From positions 682,001 to 746,000 of the forward strand of contig JALJCQ010000016.1 of assembly GCA_023091665.1 (NCBI GenBank): a stretch of DNA of 64,000 nt, read 5' to 3'. Shown in pieces: positions 32,994-44,673 of this stretch. A program made the position numbers and the translations under genes. Origin of the DNA: Pythium myriotylum (lineage: Eukaryota; Oomycota; Peronosporomycetes; Pythiales; Pythiaceae). Below the pieces are notes generated by a model. It was not told the origin of the DNA, made no database searches, and saw only the letters and a list, made by a program, of their open reading frames with translations. Numbering within the stretch: position 1 is the stretch's first letter; every line of letters starts with the position of its first letter.

Positions 32994-34230
32994 GGCGAGC
33001 GGAGGAGGAGAAGTGGTGTCGGGCCCGGATCCGCCCAGGAGCTAGCTCATCTCCTCCGACGGACGGACGGACCTCTTCGTTGGATCCAACGGAACTGATC
33101 CCGGATCATAGAAGCCAGCCAATCAGCTGCTCGGAACCAGCAGTTCGCGGGTAGGGGAGCGCGGAAAAGTGAGTTCTGGCAAGTCACCCCGAATGATGGT
33201 AAGTCAGGAAAATCGGCGGCTTTATCAGTACATACCACGATAAACAAGTGATGGGTACTTGGATAAGAGTGCATGAGGGTTCGAAAATGAGCGGATTGGT
33301 CCCCACTCACGACCAGGTGACGTGTATCCATTCGCGCAGGTGACGAAGTGCACTGCAGCGCGTGTCTGTCGGCGTTCTGTCTTCCCCGTCGGGCTGCTCT
33401 GCTCCTTCGTCGCGGCGCCGGGAAAGGCAACGTATACGGCGGCTGTATACGTTCGTCGTACGTCACTCAGGAGGCGTCGCGTGGGTGGCGGCAGAGGCTC
33501 GAAGGACCCAGCGCTCGTGAAGCAAGTCGAGTCGATGGCAGCGCGATGGCCAACGGACGGCGATGCACTTGGAGAGAGAGCAAAGACCTGCAAGAGGAAC
33601 GTCCGACCAGCAACTGCTGGCCGGCTGCGGCGGCCGGTCATTGTGCCGTCGGCTGGAGCTCTCGCCCGGATCACGCCACGGATGGACATGTAAACGAGGA
33701 GAATGGCATTCGTGGATGTACACTTTGAGATCCATCGCCCAGGCGTTCGCGAAGGCTTCAGTGGGCTCGTTATCAAGCTCCCACCGAAGCTACGACTCCA
33801 TCTTGCCCTGCTGGTCGCCATCCCAAACAGCAATTCTGACGGCATGAAAATGAAGTCTTCGCCAGTAGCCAAGCAGACCACAAGCAACCCTGTATACACA
33901 ACCCCATATTCCAATCCTTTCGCGAACTCATCACGGATCAGATCCGAGTGACATGCTCCACTATGACAAGCAAAGTTCCGACGCTCGTCCAGCAACAGAA
34001 GCACACAGTGCGTCTTTCGAACCTCGCATATGCGGTAAAATGTTGCCCAAGCAAGCGTGCTGTGGGTGTGCAACTTGGGGGTCGGGGATTCGCCGGACGC
34101 CTCTCGTGGTATGCTCTAAAAAAGCCCCACACAGTTTGAATCCAACTCTGGCTCCATCTTCTGAACCATAAATAGCCGACGCCCTGTTCATGCGTGGTCG
34201 TTCACAGGTGACTGGATCCAAGTCAACGGC
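32994..34230. other. 1.2-kb divergent region between TLC gene and kinesin
   Basis: A long open frame lies on the minus strand (33225-34073) but has no recognisable domain and no coding-like composition (see rejected list). A small inverted repeat (AACGTATAC / GTATACGTT, 7-base spacer) is near 33429-33453. Otherwise I see only promoter-like sequence for the two divergent genes. Confidence 0.45.
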
Positions 34231-37200
34231 ATGGAGGGAGGCAAAGGGCGTCTTGAGGGTATTGACTCGGTCAAGGTTGTAGTTCGGGTGCGTCCGTTGA
34301 ACAGCAAGGAGCGCCAAGAGCAAACCAAGAGCTGCGTGCGAATCACATCATCCATCGATGGCCTGAGCTCGAATAACAGGACAGATCCCCAAGGGCCGCA
34401 TCAAATTGTGGTCGGTAAAGACCGCGCATTCACATTTGACGAAGTCTTTGGTATCGACAGCAGCCAGCAGGTACATATGACTGTCCTACAAATCTGGCAG
34501 AGTTGGCTCCCTTGCTAAATTACTTGTAGGATGTCTATAGAAACAATGTAGAAGCTCTGGTCGACTGCTTTCTCGAGGGTTACAATGCCACCGTGCTTGC
34601 CTACGGACAAACAGGCACTGGGAAGACGCATACGATGTCGGGATCAACTGTAGACATGAAAGGTGTCAAGAATGAAGACTCACAAGGGATTATGCCGCGG
34701 GTATTGTCTGCACACCGTTCACTGATGCTCCCACGACCTAATGGTTACTCGTGAGTAGGTCATTCGCGCAATATTTCACAAGATGCAGGCAAATCAGCAA
34801 CGCAAGGAGTATAATCTCCGAGTGGAATACATCGAGATTTATAACGAAGAGCTTCGAGATCTACTTCACCCAGAGACGACATCAAAGGTACGAGTAATCA
34901 TCTCCATGCTTCTGGTCATCAGTCATGTTTATCGCGGTTGGCACGTTCAGCAAATTTCAATACGAGAAGATGCCGAGGGTAACATTGTCATGGCAGGTGT
35001 TAAATCTGAAACTGCACAGTCGAAGGAGGCAGTCTTCCGGTTGCTCTCACTTGGCGGCGCATCTCGAGTTACAGGAAGCACGATGATGAACGAACAATCG
35101 AGTCGGTCTCATGCGATCTTCAGTTTTATCATGCACCAACGCGATCTATCGAGCGGAGAGTGTCGAAAGGCGAAGTTCCATCTCGTGGACCTTGCTGGTT
35201 CTGAGCGAGCAAAGCGCACTGGAGCGGTTGCTGGGCGTTTTAAAGAGTCCATAAGTATCAACCAAGGGCTTCTCGCTCTTGGCAACGTGATCAGCGCTCT
35301 AAGCGATGAGAAGAAAAAGCTCGGTGGGACTGATAAAGGTTCCGCATCATCTACTGCTGTGGGAGTCCATGTTCCGTACCGTGACTCGAAACTCACGAGG
35401 TTGTTACAAGACAGTCTCGGCGGAAATGCCAAGACTCTCATGATTGCGTGTATTAGCCCTGCAACTGTCAATTTTGAGGAGACACTAAATACGCTCAAGT
35501 ATGCAAATCGAGCAAAAAACATCAAGAATCGACCGATTGTGAACCAACAAACACAAGAAGAGAAACAGCGAACAGATGATGAGATAGCACGCATGAAGGA
35601 AGAGATCGCTCTGCTGCAATCGCAGTTATTGGTAAAGAAGCCCCCAACGCCTGGCACGGCAGGAGCGAGGAGCCGACCAGAGACTTCCTCTTCTACACAA
35701 TCAGGAGCTCGTCGCCACTCGGTTGCTGTAAGTACATCCACTGCCAACATAAATCAGGATTCAGTTGTAGAGCAAGAACTTCATCACCTTCGAAAAAAAT
35801 GTCGTGCATTTGCCGACACTATCGAGGCCATGAGAGGCCTCAACGTCGAAGCCATCACGTCCTTGGTTGCGATGGAGAGGGATATCAAGACTCTTGGTCG
35901 TCCTGTCCAGCAGCGCTTGAACGAGGTTGTCAAAATGCTCAATGCATCTGTTCAAGCCGTGGGAGGTATCGAGTCTTCGCTGCGCAAGTCCCTCAGTGTC
36001 GTCCCTGGCGAGTCCAGCAACGCGCATTTGAATCCACACGACAGGTTGAGCGTAGACCATGATACCCACGAGCGGGTAGCAAAGGAGCTCAAAGAGGCCA
36101 AAGCAAATCTTGCGCGAGACGAGCAAATCTTCGATATGAAAAACGAGGAGATAAAGCGCCTCCAATCCTACGTCTCCGAGGCAAAAATCAAGAACGAGAA
36201 GCTAATCCAACGTGTTAAGGAGCTCGAGAGAAGCGGCCAGCTGTGGTCGAACCGAGAACTGGCATTATTTGTCCCTTCTCAGTCTGCCGAGACCTGTCGA
36301 AGCACTGAACCCACACTTGAGTGTGAACAAGTTCAGGAAACCTTGGTTTCAACAAACGGGCACGACAATTTTGACGTAGTGACGAGTCAACTTGAAGTGC
36401 CGTCAAAGCGTTCTACGTCTTCCCGTGGACTGTTCACAAAGAGGTCCGGCACAGCAAATGGGTTTGATCCGCAAGAAGATAACGTACTGATTGGTAACGA
36501 AGAAGATCCATCGACCATAAAGACCCAAGAGATGGGCGCAATGTTGAATCCCGACTCGGCTGGACTTCATCGCGCGTCTCTAGAGGTGGTTTCAGTTGAT
36601 ACACCAATGAAATCCAAGATTGAGAAGATGCTTGCAACACTACGAGGCAAAGTCGAAGAGCTGCAACAACAGAATGTACGTCCAGCGGCACGAACGTCCT
36701 CGACTTCCTTGCTCTCGCGCATTGCAGGGACGCGAAGGAAGTTGAAAGGCGTGGCTTAATCCTGAAAGCAATGCTGATTTTGTTCTCACTCGTGGCTCAT
36801 GTGTCTGTCTCAATGTGGGATCATTGTAGAGCGAACTCCAGCACGGGCGCGAAGAATCCATCCGTCGCTGGCAGATCGAGCGCCAGCAATACGAGAAAGA
36901 ACTCAGTAATGCTGAACAGACGATCGAATCTCTGCGAACTGCAAATCAATCACTAGAAGATGCGCTGGTAGAGATCAAAGAGCATGAGATTACATCGTTC
37001 GTCCAGCCCCATCCCTCAAGTAATTGCACCAAGCAGTGTACGACTGAAATTGTTATCGATGAGAATGAAGAGACGACTGCGAACGTAAATCATGCCACAA
37101 AGCCTACCAATTTGAACATAGCGGTGGCCACTTCCGCAGCGGAAGTGATAGAAGTATACGATGGGTGCGTGTGTCGACTCATAGAGTACAGACGCGCTCG

Positions 37201-38485
37201 GCAGAACATAGTATCACTGATGAAGGAGAAAAAAGCGGCACAGATAAATGTGGAGGAAGCAAGTCGACGTCTAAATGCCTTGGAGATGCAAAAGCTTCGG
37301 CAGAGTATGTCCCTTCGTGAAAGCATCGTGGATTTGTCTCAATCGCTGAACCAAATCAACGAGAAAATGAAACACGAGCACAAGACTGCTGAAGAGATCG
37401 AGAGGCTAAAGAAACTAAAAGAGCGTGCCGAGCGCAAGCTCAATACATTGCGTCACCGAGAAGCGCGTGAAGAGTTCCTTGACGAAGGAACTCAACAAGA
37501 AGTGGCTGACTTGGAGGAGCTCATAGAAGATTTGAATTCACACATTGCATTTCAAGACTCCGAACTCTGTTCCGCAAGGGAAGAGATGGAACTGATTAAG
37601 CGGAAATCTCAACTCAAAGAACAATCGCCACTCGATTCGCTAACTCAGACAGTCGTCGACAAGCTCGGAATGAGTGAATGCAGTCCGATTTTAAAGGCTC
37701 TCGTGAAGAAATGCCTTGAAGATGGAGCACGAATGCGCTCCCATGAGGAAGATCAGGTGGCAAAGATCAAGGAGCTACAGCTCACGATAGAAGAGCGAGA
37801 AGGAGCACTAGGCCAATTGGAGAGTGGCCTCGTGGCAGCGCGGAAAGAATTCGACCGCCGTCTTCAGCTGCAAGTTCAAGAGAGTCGCGAGCTCTTAAAC
37901 CAACGTGAAAACCAAATCCTGCAACTAACGAAAGCAGCTCAACACGAGGAAATCGAGAAGATGAGGCTCGAAAAGCTCCAGCCGAAGACCCTCGAACCAG
38001 AACACAGGGGCGTCAAAGATGAAGAGTGGCAAAAGCTCATTATCAGTTGTCAGAAGAAAGACGAGTACATAACGGATCTGGAGAAGCACGTTGTGTTCTA
38101 CAAGTCCAAGGCCAAGCAGATGCAGAACCAGCTGCAGCAGCTTATTCGCGACTCGGCGGGGAACCAAGACGACGACCATCGTGGCGACCAGGATGCCCAC
38201 ACAGAGTCACTACAGCTGCAAAAGCGTGTCCAGCAACTCGAAGAAGCCAACGACGCGCTCATGAAGGATCTAGCGACGGCAAAGGTACGCACCACGTGTT
38301 TTTCGATCTTCGAAGTCTTATTATTCCATCCTGAGCGTCGATAATGAATTCACCAGGTTTATCTACGTTTGTCCAAGACTCGCGGCTCATCAGAAGGGAT
38401 TCATGTCGTTCGCGTCTCAAAGAGCGAGCTACGCGAAGTGGCTCGTCCACCCACGAGTGTGTCTCCGCACGATCACGACAAATAA
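34231..38485 (+). CDS. Kinesin-4-type motor protein, 6 exons
   Basis: Exons 34231-34470, 34530-34700, 34759-34887, 34951-36675, 36830-38284 and 38357-38485, all phase 0; 1282 residues. N-terminal motor: [16 protein letters not shown]-loop GQTGTGKT (residues 106-113), [28 protein letters not shown] (switch I), [13 protein letters not shown] (switch II), and the very kinesin-4/KIF27-like [30 protein letters not shown] followed by [21 protein letters not shown] short neck and long interrupted coiled coil ([40 protein letters not shown]) follow. Such motors organise spindle midzones or cilia. Intron 3 (34888-34950, 63 nt) has no in-frame stop, so a 21-residue longer motor could be produced by retention. 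The 154-nt intron 4 is unusually long for this window. Confidence 0.93.
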
Positions 38486-38870
38486 AAAAGAATACAAAGA
38501 ACAAAAGAAGTCTTTCCTAGCGTCGGTGGCACTTTCACAGATAAATTTCGTAGACCATCGCGCCAAACGACCTATGAAGTAAAGTCCACAGCCTCGTCTG
38601 AGTCGACAATCGTGACGATGAAGCAAGTATACTTTGTACCGTTTTGTACCGCTATCTCGTCGCAGATTGTGGGTCAAGCAAGAGAGTCTGGTGATTAGTC
38701 TTCCTCCCTATTAGGAACGACTAATAGCACAGTAGACAAAAAAAATTTCGAAACTTCAAAACGAAACGATTAGTCTCCCTCCACACCACAGACTTGTGAT
38801 TGGTCTTCCCTCTCACTTGACAAAAGCAAGTGGCCCATTCGACACTGCGACATCTCCTCATCCACTTTTA

Positions 38871-38950
38871 AGTGAGCCAGACCGGAATGCACACCCGTAT
38901 GGTCACTTTAAAAAGTGACCATACGGGTGTGCATTCCGGTCTGGCTCACT
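38871..38950. repeat. Perfect palindrome, 39-bp arms, 2-base centre
   Basis: Left arm 38871-38909 begins AGTGAGCCAGACCGGAATGC and the right arm 38912-38950 is its exact reverse complement; the centre is AA. The right arm continues into sequence that resembles the region upstream of GIP-like gene 4, whereas the left arm does not, so the left arm looks like an inverted copy of the right one. Confidence 0.95.
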
Positions 38951-39113
38951 CCAGCGTCTCCCACAGTGGTGCTGTGAGAATGATTCCTTATCCACTTTTG
39001 CCAGCTCTTGTTGTCCGGCCACGTGATTTTGGCGTGTCGCGTGCGGTTGCACCAACTTACAGATCCCAGAGGCTTCAGTTCGATTAGACCGCATCCATGC
39101 TGCGTTGAGTCGC

Positions 39114-39128
39114 CATTTTCAAACTTGC
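39114..39128 (+). promoter_or_regulatory. Candidate initiator of GIP-like gene 1
   Basis: CATTTTCAAACTTGC is a partial match to the oomycete initiator consensus and lies 32-46 bases before the ATG. The equivalent position in GIP-like gene 4 has a full match. Confidence 0.4.
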
Positions 39129-39159
39129 CTTCAAACGCCAAGCCTTCCAACCCCAGACC

Positions 39160-39927
39160 ATGAAAACTGTAACTGCTCTCGCTGCCGCCTCCGTCGTGCT
39201 TGCTACCGTTAGCCACGCTACGCAGATCGCCGACGAGCCTCGCATGCTTGCCGAGTCATTCCTGTCTCCCGGCGAAAAGACCTACGTTGTCGGCCTTCGA
39301 ACGAGCACTGGTCAGTCCTCATTCTGCGGTGGTGTGCTTATCACCAAGAAGCACGTGCTGTCCACACCGGGGTGCTCAAACTGGTCCCAGGTCGCCACCG
39401 TGGGTGAGAACACAGGCGACAGCATTACAACAGGCGAGTCCTTCCGCATCGTCAAGAAGACGCCCCACCCGAAGGGCTATAACTATGTCATCTTTGAGCT
39501 GGAGGGCGAGTCCAATTTTGCACCTGTTCCGCTTGCGAACCGCGCCGCCTCGGCCTACGCGGGCAAGCAGGCCGCAAGCTTTGGCTGGAACGTCTCGTCC
39601 TACAAGCCACCAGCCAAGAATGTGCTTATCCGCAACACGAACAAGATCAATACGGAGGCCGAGTGCAAGGTGGCGACCATCTTCGAGAATCTTGACGAGA
39701 CACTCTTCTGTGCCGGCGGTGGTGCTAGCGCCCCCCAGTGCCGTGGTTACATCGGTGGGCCTATCGTGATCGAGCGCGAGGGCAAGTCCGATCTCGTGCT
39801 CGGCTCTATCGTAAACCCAGAGGGATGCGGCCAAATGAATGTGGCTGGGGCTGCTGGCGTTTACACGGATGCGTTCTTTGTCAAGGCGTGGATTCAGGAG
39901 AACGCGCCGGGTGTCAAGTTTGAGTGA
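39160..39927 (+). CDS. Secreted trypsin-like protease homologue, glucanase-inhibitor (GIP)-like 1
   Basis: Intronless, 255 residues. A signal peptide is evident (MKTVTALAAASVVLATVSHA). The chymotrypsin (S1A) fold is recognisable: FCGGVLITKKHVLS, VIFELEGES, LFCAGGGASAPQCRG and GGPIVIEREG, ending AWIQENAPGV. All three catalytic residues are replaced: the His site reads STPGC (Gly), the Asp site NYVIFEL (no Asp), the Ser site GYIGGP (Ile). Phytophthora GIPs are such inactive homologues, secreted to bind plant endo-beta-1,3-glucanases. It is probably a non-catalytic apoplastic protein here; the target is an inference. An AATAAA lies at 39932-39937, right after the stop. First of four paralogues on this strand. 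Confidence 0.9.
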   Translation: MKTVTALAAASVVLATVSHATQIADEPRMLAESFLSPGEKTYVVGLRTSTGQSSFCGGVLITKKHVLSTPGCSNWSQVATVGENTGDSITTGESFRIVKKTPHPKGYNYVIFELEGESNFAPVPLANRAASAYAGKQAASFGWNVSSYKPPAKNVLIRNTNKINTEAECKVATIFENLDETLFCAGGGASAPQCRGYIGGPIVIEREGKSDLVLGSIVNPEGCGQMNVAGAAGVYTDAFFVKAWIQENAPGVKFE

Positions 39928-42064
39928 GTTGAATAAAGTAGATAGCCGCGATCGCGCCCCACTGGAGTATTCTATTAACAGAAACAAAACTCCTTCCTCA
40001 AAAAACGATCCTCTGTGTGGCCTCTTTGTTGCCCTTGAAACACTGCTAATCAACTACGAAGCCAGGGCCAACCACAGCAGCAGCCCATTGCAGTCTCAGG
40101 TAACGCTCAGGTCCATCGAGTTAACATTTTCGATGTTAAGTAAATGGACATGAATTGACACCTTAGCAACGTCGCCCAACCTAATAACGCTATCGTGGCA
40201 ATACTGCACCGTGCGCACCTTGACAAGGTAGGTCACCAGGGATCTCTAGGGTTAACAAACACTTGATCCGCGAATTTTCGCGCCCTGGAGTAGAGACCGC
40301 GTAGAGTGCGATTGCGCGGCGGGTGCTGTTGACGCAGTTACAGGACGAGGGCACTGTCTCCAACGACCGCTAAGGTTGGAAGCTGCGATGCGAGGATTCC
40401 TTCAATAAGGCCGCCTTTGTACCCCGCTAAGTTGTTTGTCTTAGCGGGATCTGCATGTAAGGTCGCTGAGCTCTAAATAATGGAGGCTTCCCCGAAAGAT
40501 CCGATGGCGCTAACGATCGCAGCACCAGAGCCTCCGGGTCACGGGTTATGTCTCGAGCCGCCATCGAGGAAAAGAGGAAGTGGAAGACCCCTCCTGAATT
40601 CGGAACGGTGAGTGCTCCAGGTGCTCTGGGAACCTTGAGGCCAGACTGGAAGCGAATACGAAGTTCGTCGAACAGCCTCGCCCCTACCTGGGAGAGGATG
40701 GTGTCTGCGGCGAGTCTTGTGCGTAGGACCTTTAGCTAACGTTGGCTTGAGGCATCGTGGGAAACCGTGGTCTGCGCTGTGATCCAGAGCTGATCGTTCT
40801 CTGTCCGCTGGGCTGTCTGCGCCTAAATAAGCACCATGGATTCCAGAACAAGCTGCTGCCACGCTACTTGAAGGCTGGGGAAAGGGCCCATCGCAGAGTC
40901 GTGGCGAAGTGAGACTTTAGACGGAGTGTGCGTCAGCCGTAAGCTGAAGATGGCGTGAAGATATGTCTGTCATCGATACAGCTGCGCTCGCACCAAAGTC
41001 TCAAGTGCGCCCGCCAGCCTCGAATTTGATTCCAGACGGGCTGAGCCGATGGACAGTCTCAGAAGGTGTGGTGTGTGTGTGGAAGCACCGGCTGAACCGT
41101 GCTGGAGACAGTCGGGGCGACCTCGTCGCTGACCCCTCCAGTCCTACCCGGGCATGCGCTGAGAAACATCCGCCAAGGCATGTGCCCAACGAAGTGTGCC
41201 GGGCTCGGAAATGCATCCCTGAGAGATGGAGCCAAAACAGGCAATGAATGGATAACGCTGCACCGCGCATGGTACTGACTGTGCTGAAGTACTTTCGTTT
41301 CACAGCACTACACAAAGCGGATAAGTACCGTAGTAAGCGGAATAGCCTGGTTTTGCGTTTGGTAAGTAAGACTCAACAACGTGATAGTAGTGTCGTTGAA
41401 CTTCAATTACGCTTCTGTTTCACACTAGATTTGCAGCTTTGGTGCGCACCTCAGGCTGATAATTGTTGATTTATCTCGTGGGTGTTTCGACGAATCTGGC
41501 GATTTGCGACGATGAGTAATGTGACTGTCTGTCCAAATAAACAGACTGGGCTTGGTTCGAATTCGAATTCAGGCCGTATTTATCCGACAGTCGAATAGGC
41601 TGTCGCCACAAACACATGAAGACCATTTTCCAAGCCTGGAAAGGAAATTGCGCAGTGTAGAGTACCAACGATACCGGTAGTCATGAAACAATGCGGCTTC
41701 GAGTCACCTAGACGGTCGTCGGGACTACGGGGGTCTTTGGTCTGTCTACGTAATTGACAGAGGACACCACAGCTGCACTTTTGCTTTTGCGACGGACGAT
41801 ACGCACCGCAGGAGACATCAATAATGTCACACCGTGCGTCATTGTCCTCCGATCGCTGACCACTATCCTGAGTTGGGAAGGCGGTAATCAGTAAGAACCA
41901 CGATTATACGGACGGAAACTTTGATGGGTTCCATTGGCTTCTAACGAGATCCCCAGTGACCTATCCACCTACCCCAGATAGATAATAGTAAGCGGCTTCA
42001 GCATGGCACTCATTCGCTGTCGTCGCCACAGTCCTCAGCTTTATCCAGGCATTCGCTACACGCG
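39928..42064. other. 2.1-kb gap between GIP-like genes 1 and 2
   Basis: No supported gene. Short frames on both strands up to about 107 codons show no domain. It may be decayed repeat or transposon sequence, but no transposase or polymerase motif is visible. Near the end CACTCATTCGCTG (42008-42020) may be the initiator for the second gene. Confidence 0.45.
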
Positions 42065-42865
42065 ATGAAGACATTGGCCCTAGTTGCCCTCGCTGCCGCG
42101 GCTCCACTGGGCACATCGTCTTATCCGATTGCGACCGAGCCCCGACAACTCAAGGAATCACGTGTTGCTCCGGGTGAAAAGGCGTACGTCGCAGGTGTGC
42201 GCGCGGTCCCAAGTGAAAGCACGTTCTGCGGTGGCTTGCTCATCACTCCGACGAAGGTTTTGTCGAACGCTCTCTGCGCAGGCTGGGCTAAGTACATCAC
42301 CGTCGGCGAGAATCTTGCGCGCAACCTTACGACGGGTGAGATTCACTACATCACCAAGAAGTCTGTACATCCGCAAAGCAAGTACCCAGCGTACAATGTT
42401 GTCATCTTTGAGCTCGAGCGAGCGTCCAAGTTCACGCCGGTCGCACTCGCTGACCGTGACGTGTCGTACTATGCTGGTGCCATTGCCTCGACCTTCAGTT
42501 GGGGTGCACTTGGACTCACTCCAAACCCTCTCGTTCGCACGACCAGCACCATCCGCTCGGACGCAGAGTGCGCCAAGCTGGGCGAGTCGCTCGACAAGAG
42601 TCGCTTCTGCGCCGGAGGTAGCACAACCGCCCCGGTATGCTCGTCTGGTCCTAGTGGCGGCCCGATCGTAATCGAGCGCGCCGGCCAGCCGGACGTTGCC
42701 TTGGGAGCCGTGGTACGTGGTGAAGGATGCTCCGATGATGCGGGGAAAAGCGGAGCCAGTGTACCCGGCGTGTACTCGCGCACGTACCTCGTCAAAATAT
42801 GGATTCTCGAGATCGCACCAGGTGCCAAGTTTGTGTACATGACTGGGCTTTCCGGTTTTGCATGA
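42065..42865 (+). CDS. Secreted trypsin-like protease homologue, GIP-like 2
   Basis: Intronless, 266 residues with a signal peptide (MKTLALVALAAAAPLGTSSY). Shared S1A blocks are TFCGGLLITPTKVLS, VIFELERAS, RFCAGGSTTAPVCS and SGGPIVIERAG. The His site is SNALC (Leu instead of His) and the Asp site reads YNVVIFEL, while the Ser site is kept (GPSGGP). Most divergent copy, with a longer C-terminus (FVYMTGLSGFA) that extends past the conserved end APGAKF. Two of three catalytic residues are lost, so proteolysis is not expected. An AATAAA is present at 42922-42927. Probably an apoplastic binding protein like its neighbours. Confidence 0.9.
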   Translation: MKTLALVALAAAAPLGTSSYPIATEPRQLKESRVAPGEKAYVAGVRAVPSESTFCGGLLITPTKVLSNALCAGWAKYITVGENLARNLTTGEIHYITKKSVHPQSKYPAYNVVIFELERASKFTPVALADRDVSYYAGAIASTFSWGALGLTPNPLVRTTSTIRSDAECAKLGESLDKSRFCAGGSTTAPVCSSGPSGGPIVIERAGQPDVALGAVVRGEGCSDDAGKSGASVPGVYSRTYLVKIWILEIAPGAKFVYMTGLSGFA

Positions 42866-44673
42866 AGGCGGCCTGTAGAGCTCCAAAACACATTAACAAT
42901 CCTAAGCAGAATCAACTCGACAATAAAGCTTGTGTTGTTAGTGCTTCACTGATTGGGTGCAACATGATCCACAGATCACCAAGCTGCCTTCCCAGGTCTC
43001 CTTGCTTGCCTACAGGCCACCCTATCGCACCGCCTCGATCACGTTGAAGTAGGCGGCTCCAACGGCATTATCTTACGCCTTCTACGCACGCGACACCCGC
43101 CGCGTCGCCCTCATCTGCGTCGTCTCTACGACCAAGCACGCGCCCAAGCCGATCGCCTCGGCATCTGCCGCTGGCACCAACTCCCACGATCGGAGCTCAC
43201 GATGGCGAACGCGCTGACCACCCACGCGATGAATTCGCGAACCAGTACGCACGCCAATCACCCTACCTCTCTCGACGGCCACACCTTCGTCACATGCCCG
43301 CTACAGACCTGCGTCCGTGGTGGTCCACCCAGACCGACTACATTGAGCGTTAGCAGGGTCCACACCGAGCTTCTCTAGCTATTAGGATTCACACTCGTTG
43401 AACTCAATTGACATCATTTGCATCATCATCATGATCATTGAAGTTCCTTTCCATGCACCACCTAGTCTACCCTGAAATGTTTGCGACTCCCTTTCGGGAG
43501 CAGAGAGTTGGATGCAACAACGGTCAACATCGCTGTGGAATCCACGAAGCATCTCGATACGAGAAGGTGGAGAGCGAAAGGCACTTTGCGCCCATGTCCG
43601 ACGACGTGATTCTGCTGAGTGTTCAAAGAGGCGATGCGCGCTTTCCCAACGCTTTCCCAAGCCCTTCTCTCTCATCGATATTAGTTCTCTAATTGATGAT
43701 ATCAAGTACTTCCTCATACAGGAGTTTCGAGTACTGTATAGATCACAGCGATGGGACGTTTGGAAGACGTCTTTTCTTTGTCAAATACAGGTATCACACT
43801 GGTCGAACCCAACGTCCTGGTTATGCAAAGCTGACAACCTGAGTCATGCTGATTCGTCCGTTTTGCTACCAAGACTCAGCAAACCATCCGTGTTGATGGG
43901 TGGTGTTGGATCCCAACGTGCACCCAACTTGATGGTTGGGACTTGCCAGTCCAGCCGAGAGGACTTGATTCCGACGAACACAACCGTTAGTGATTTCCAG
44001 TTGGGATTTCGTCCAGGAGGGCACAAACAATACGGCAACAAGGATACCATACCATAGGTGTTTCACCGAAAAGCATCATTTCGTCGGAACACTAAATCAA
44101 ACGATTTGTGTTCCAGATGCAGTAGGCATAGAACGTGCTGAATCACTTCTATGGGTGTGCTGGCGGCTGTGCCGCCTGAGGTTAGGTTGTAGAGCAGCTA
44201 TAATACATACGTACTGCTGTAGCTTTGCTAGTACTGTAGTCGAGTGCCATTGGCGACAGGCGATGGGAAGCCAACACTTGATGGAAGCTGTTTTGAAGAC
44301 ATCAATCCAGCAGAAATCGTCCAACCTGTCCCGCAGTGAGACGACATAAACAAGACTCAATGATGACCATCCGTACAAGAACATTCATCAGTTCAAAAAG
44401 CGGAAGTCTTCATTGGAATCTAACAAATTGTGTCTGCCCTTTATGGAATCCTTTGTGAGACAAACGTGGCGGTGTTGAAGGCATGGGCAATGGTGAGAAA
44501 GATGACCAGACCACAGCTTTCCCAACGCTGCGGGAACTTGGTAGCTTTCGATGGCGTTCGGTTCACTCTCGCCAAGAACCGTGGCCAACTCAACCCAGAA
44601 GTCTGTTTCTAGCAGCTCACATTCTCGAAGTTTCCTCCCCGACTACAAGTACTTCTCAAGCTCTCCCCAAGTT
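42866..44673. other. 1.8-kb gap between GIP-like genes 2 and 3
   Basis: No gene is supported. A plus-strand frame at 43512-44057 (181 codons, ATG start) has no recognisable domain and I do not call it. A minus-strand frame at 43866-44066 begins with a hydrophobic stretch but has only a GTG at its head. The stretch 44440-44570 resembles the promoter region of GIP-like gene 1 loosely, so it may be part of the duplicated unit. Confidence 0.4.

Larger units (their letters stand above)
38486..39159. other. Upstream region of GIP-like gene 1, with palindrome
   Basis: Holds the 80-bp palindrome at 38871-38950 and the probable promoter of the first GIP-like gene. From about 38912 on, the sequence resembles the region upstream of GIP-like gene 4 (around 48105-48330), so this stretch was part of the duplicated unit. 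No separate gene is supported. Confidence 0.55.

Noticed and set aside
33225..34073. 282-codon minus-strand open frame between TLC gene and kinesin
   Set aside because: No domain, no coding-like periodicity, mixed low-complexity Arg/Ser/Thr sequence. Overlapping frames on the plus strand are equally long. Likely a chance frame in a promoter region.
39928..42064. A transposon in the gap between GIP-like 1 and 2
   Set aside because: No transposase, reverse transcriptase or terminal repeats could be recognised; only called as a gap.
43866..44066. Minus-strand 66-residue frame that looks like a signal peptide followed by a Cys-containing peptide
   Set aside because: It starts with GTG, with a stop codon a few codons upstream and no in-frame ATG; a small secreted effector is not supported.
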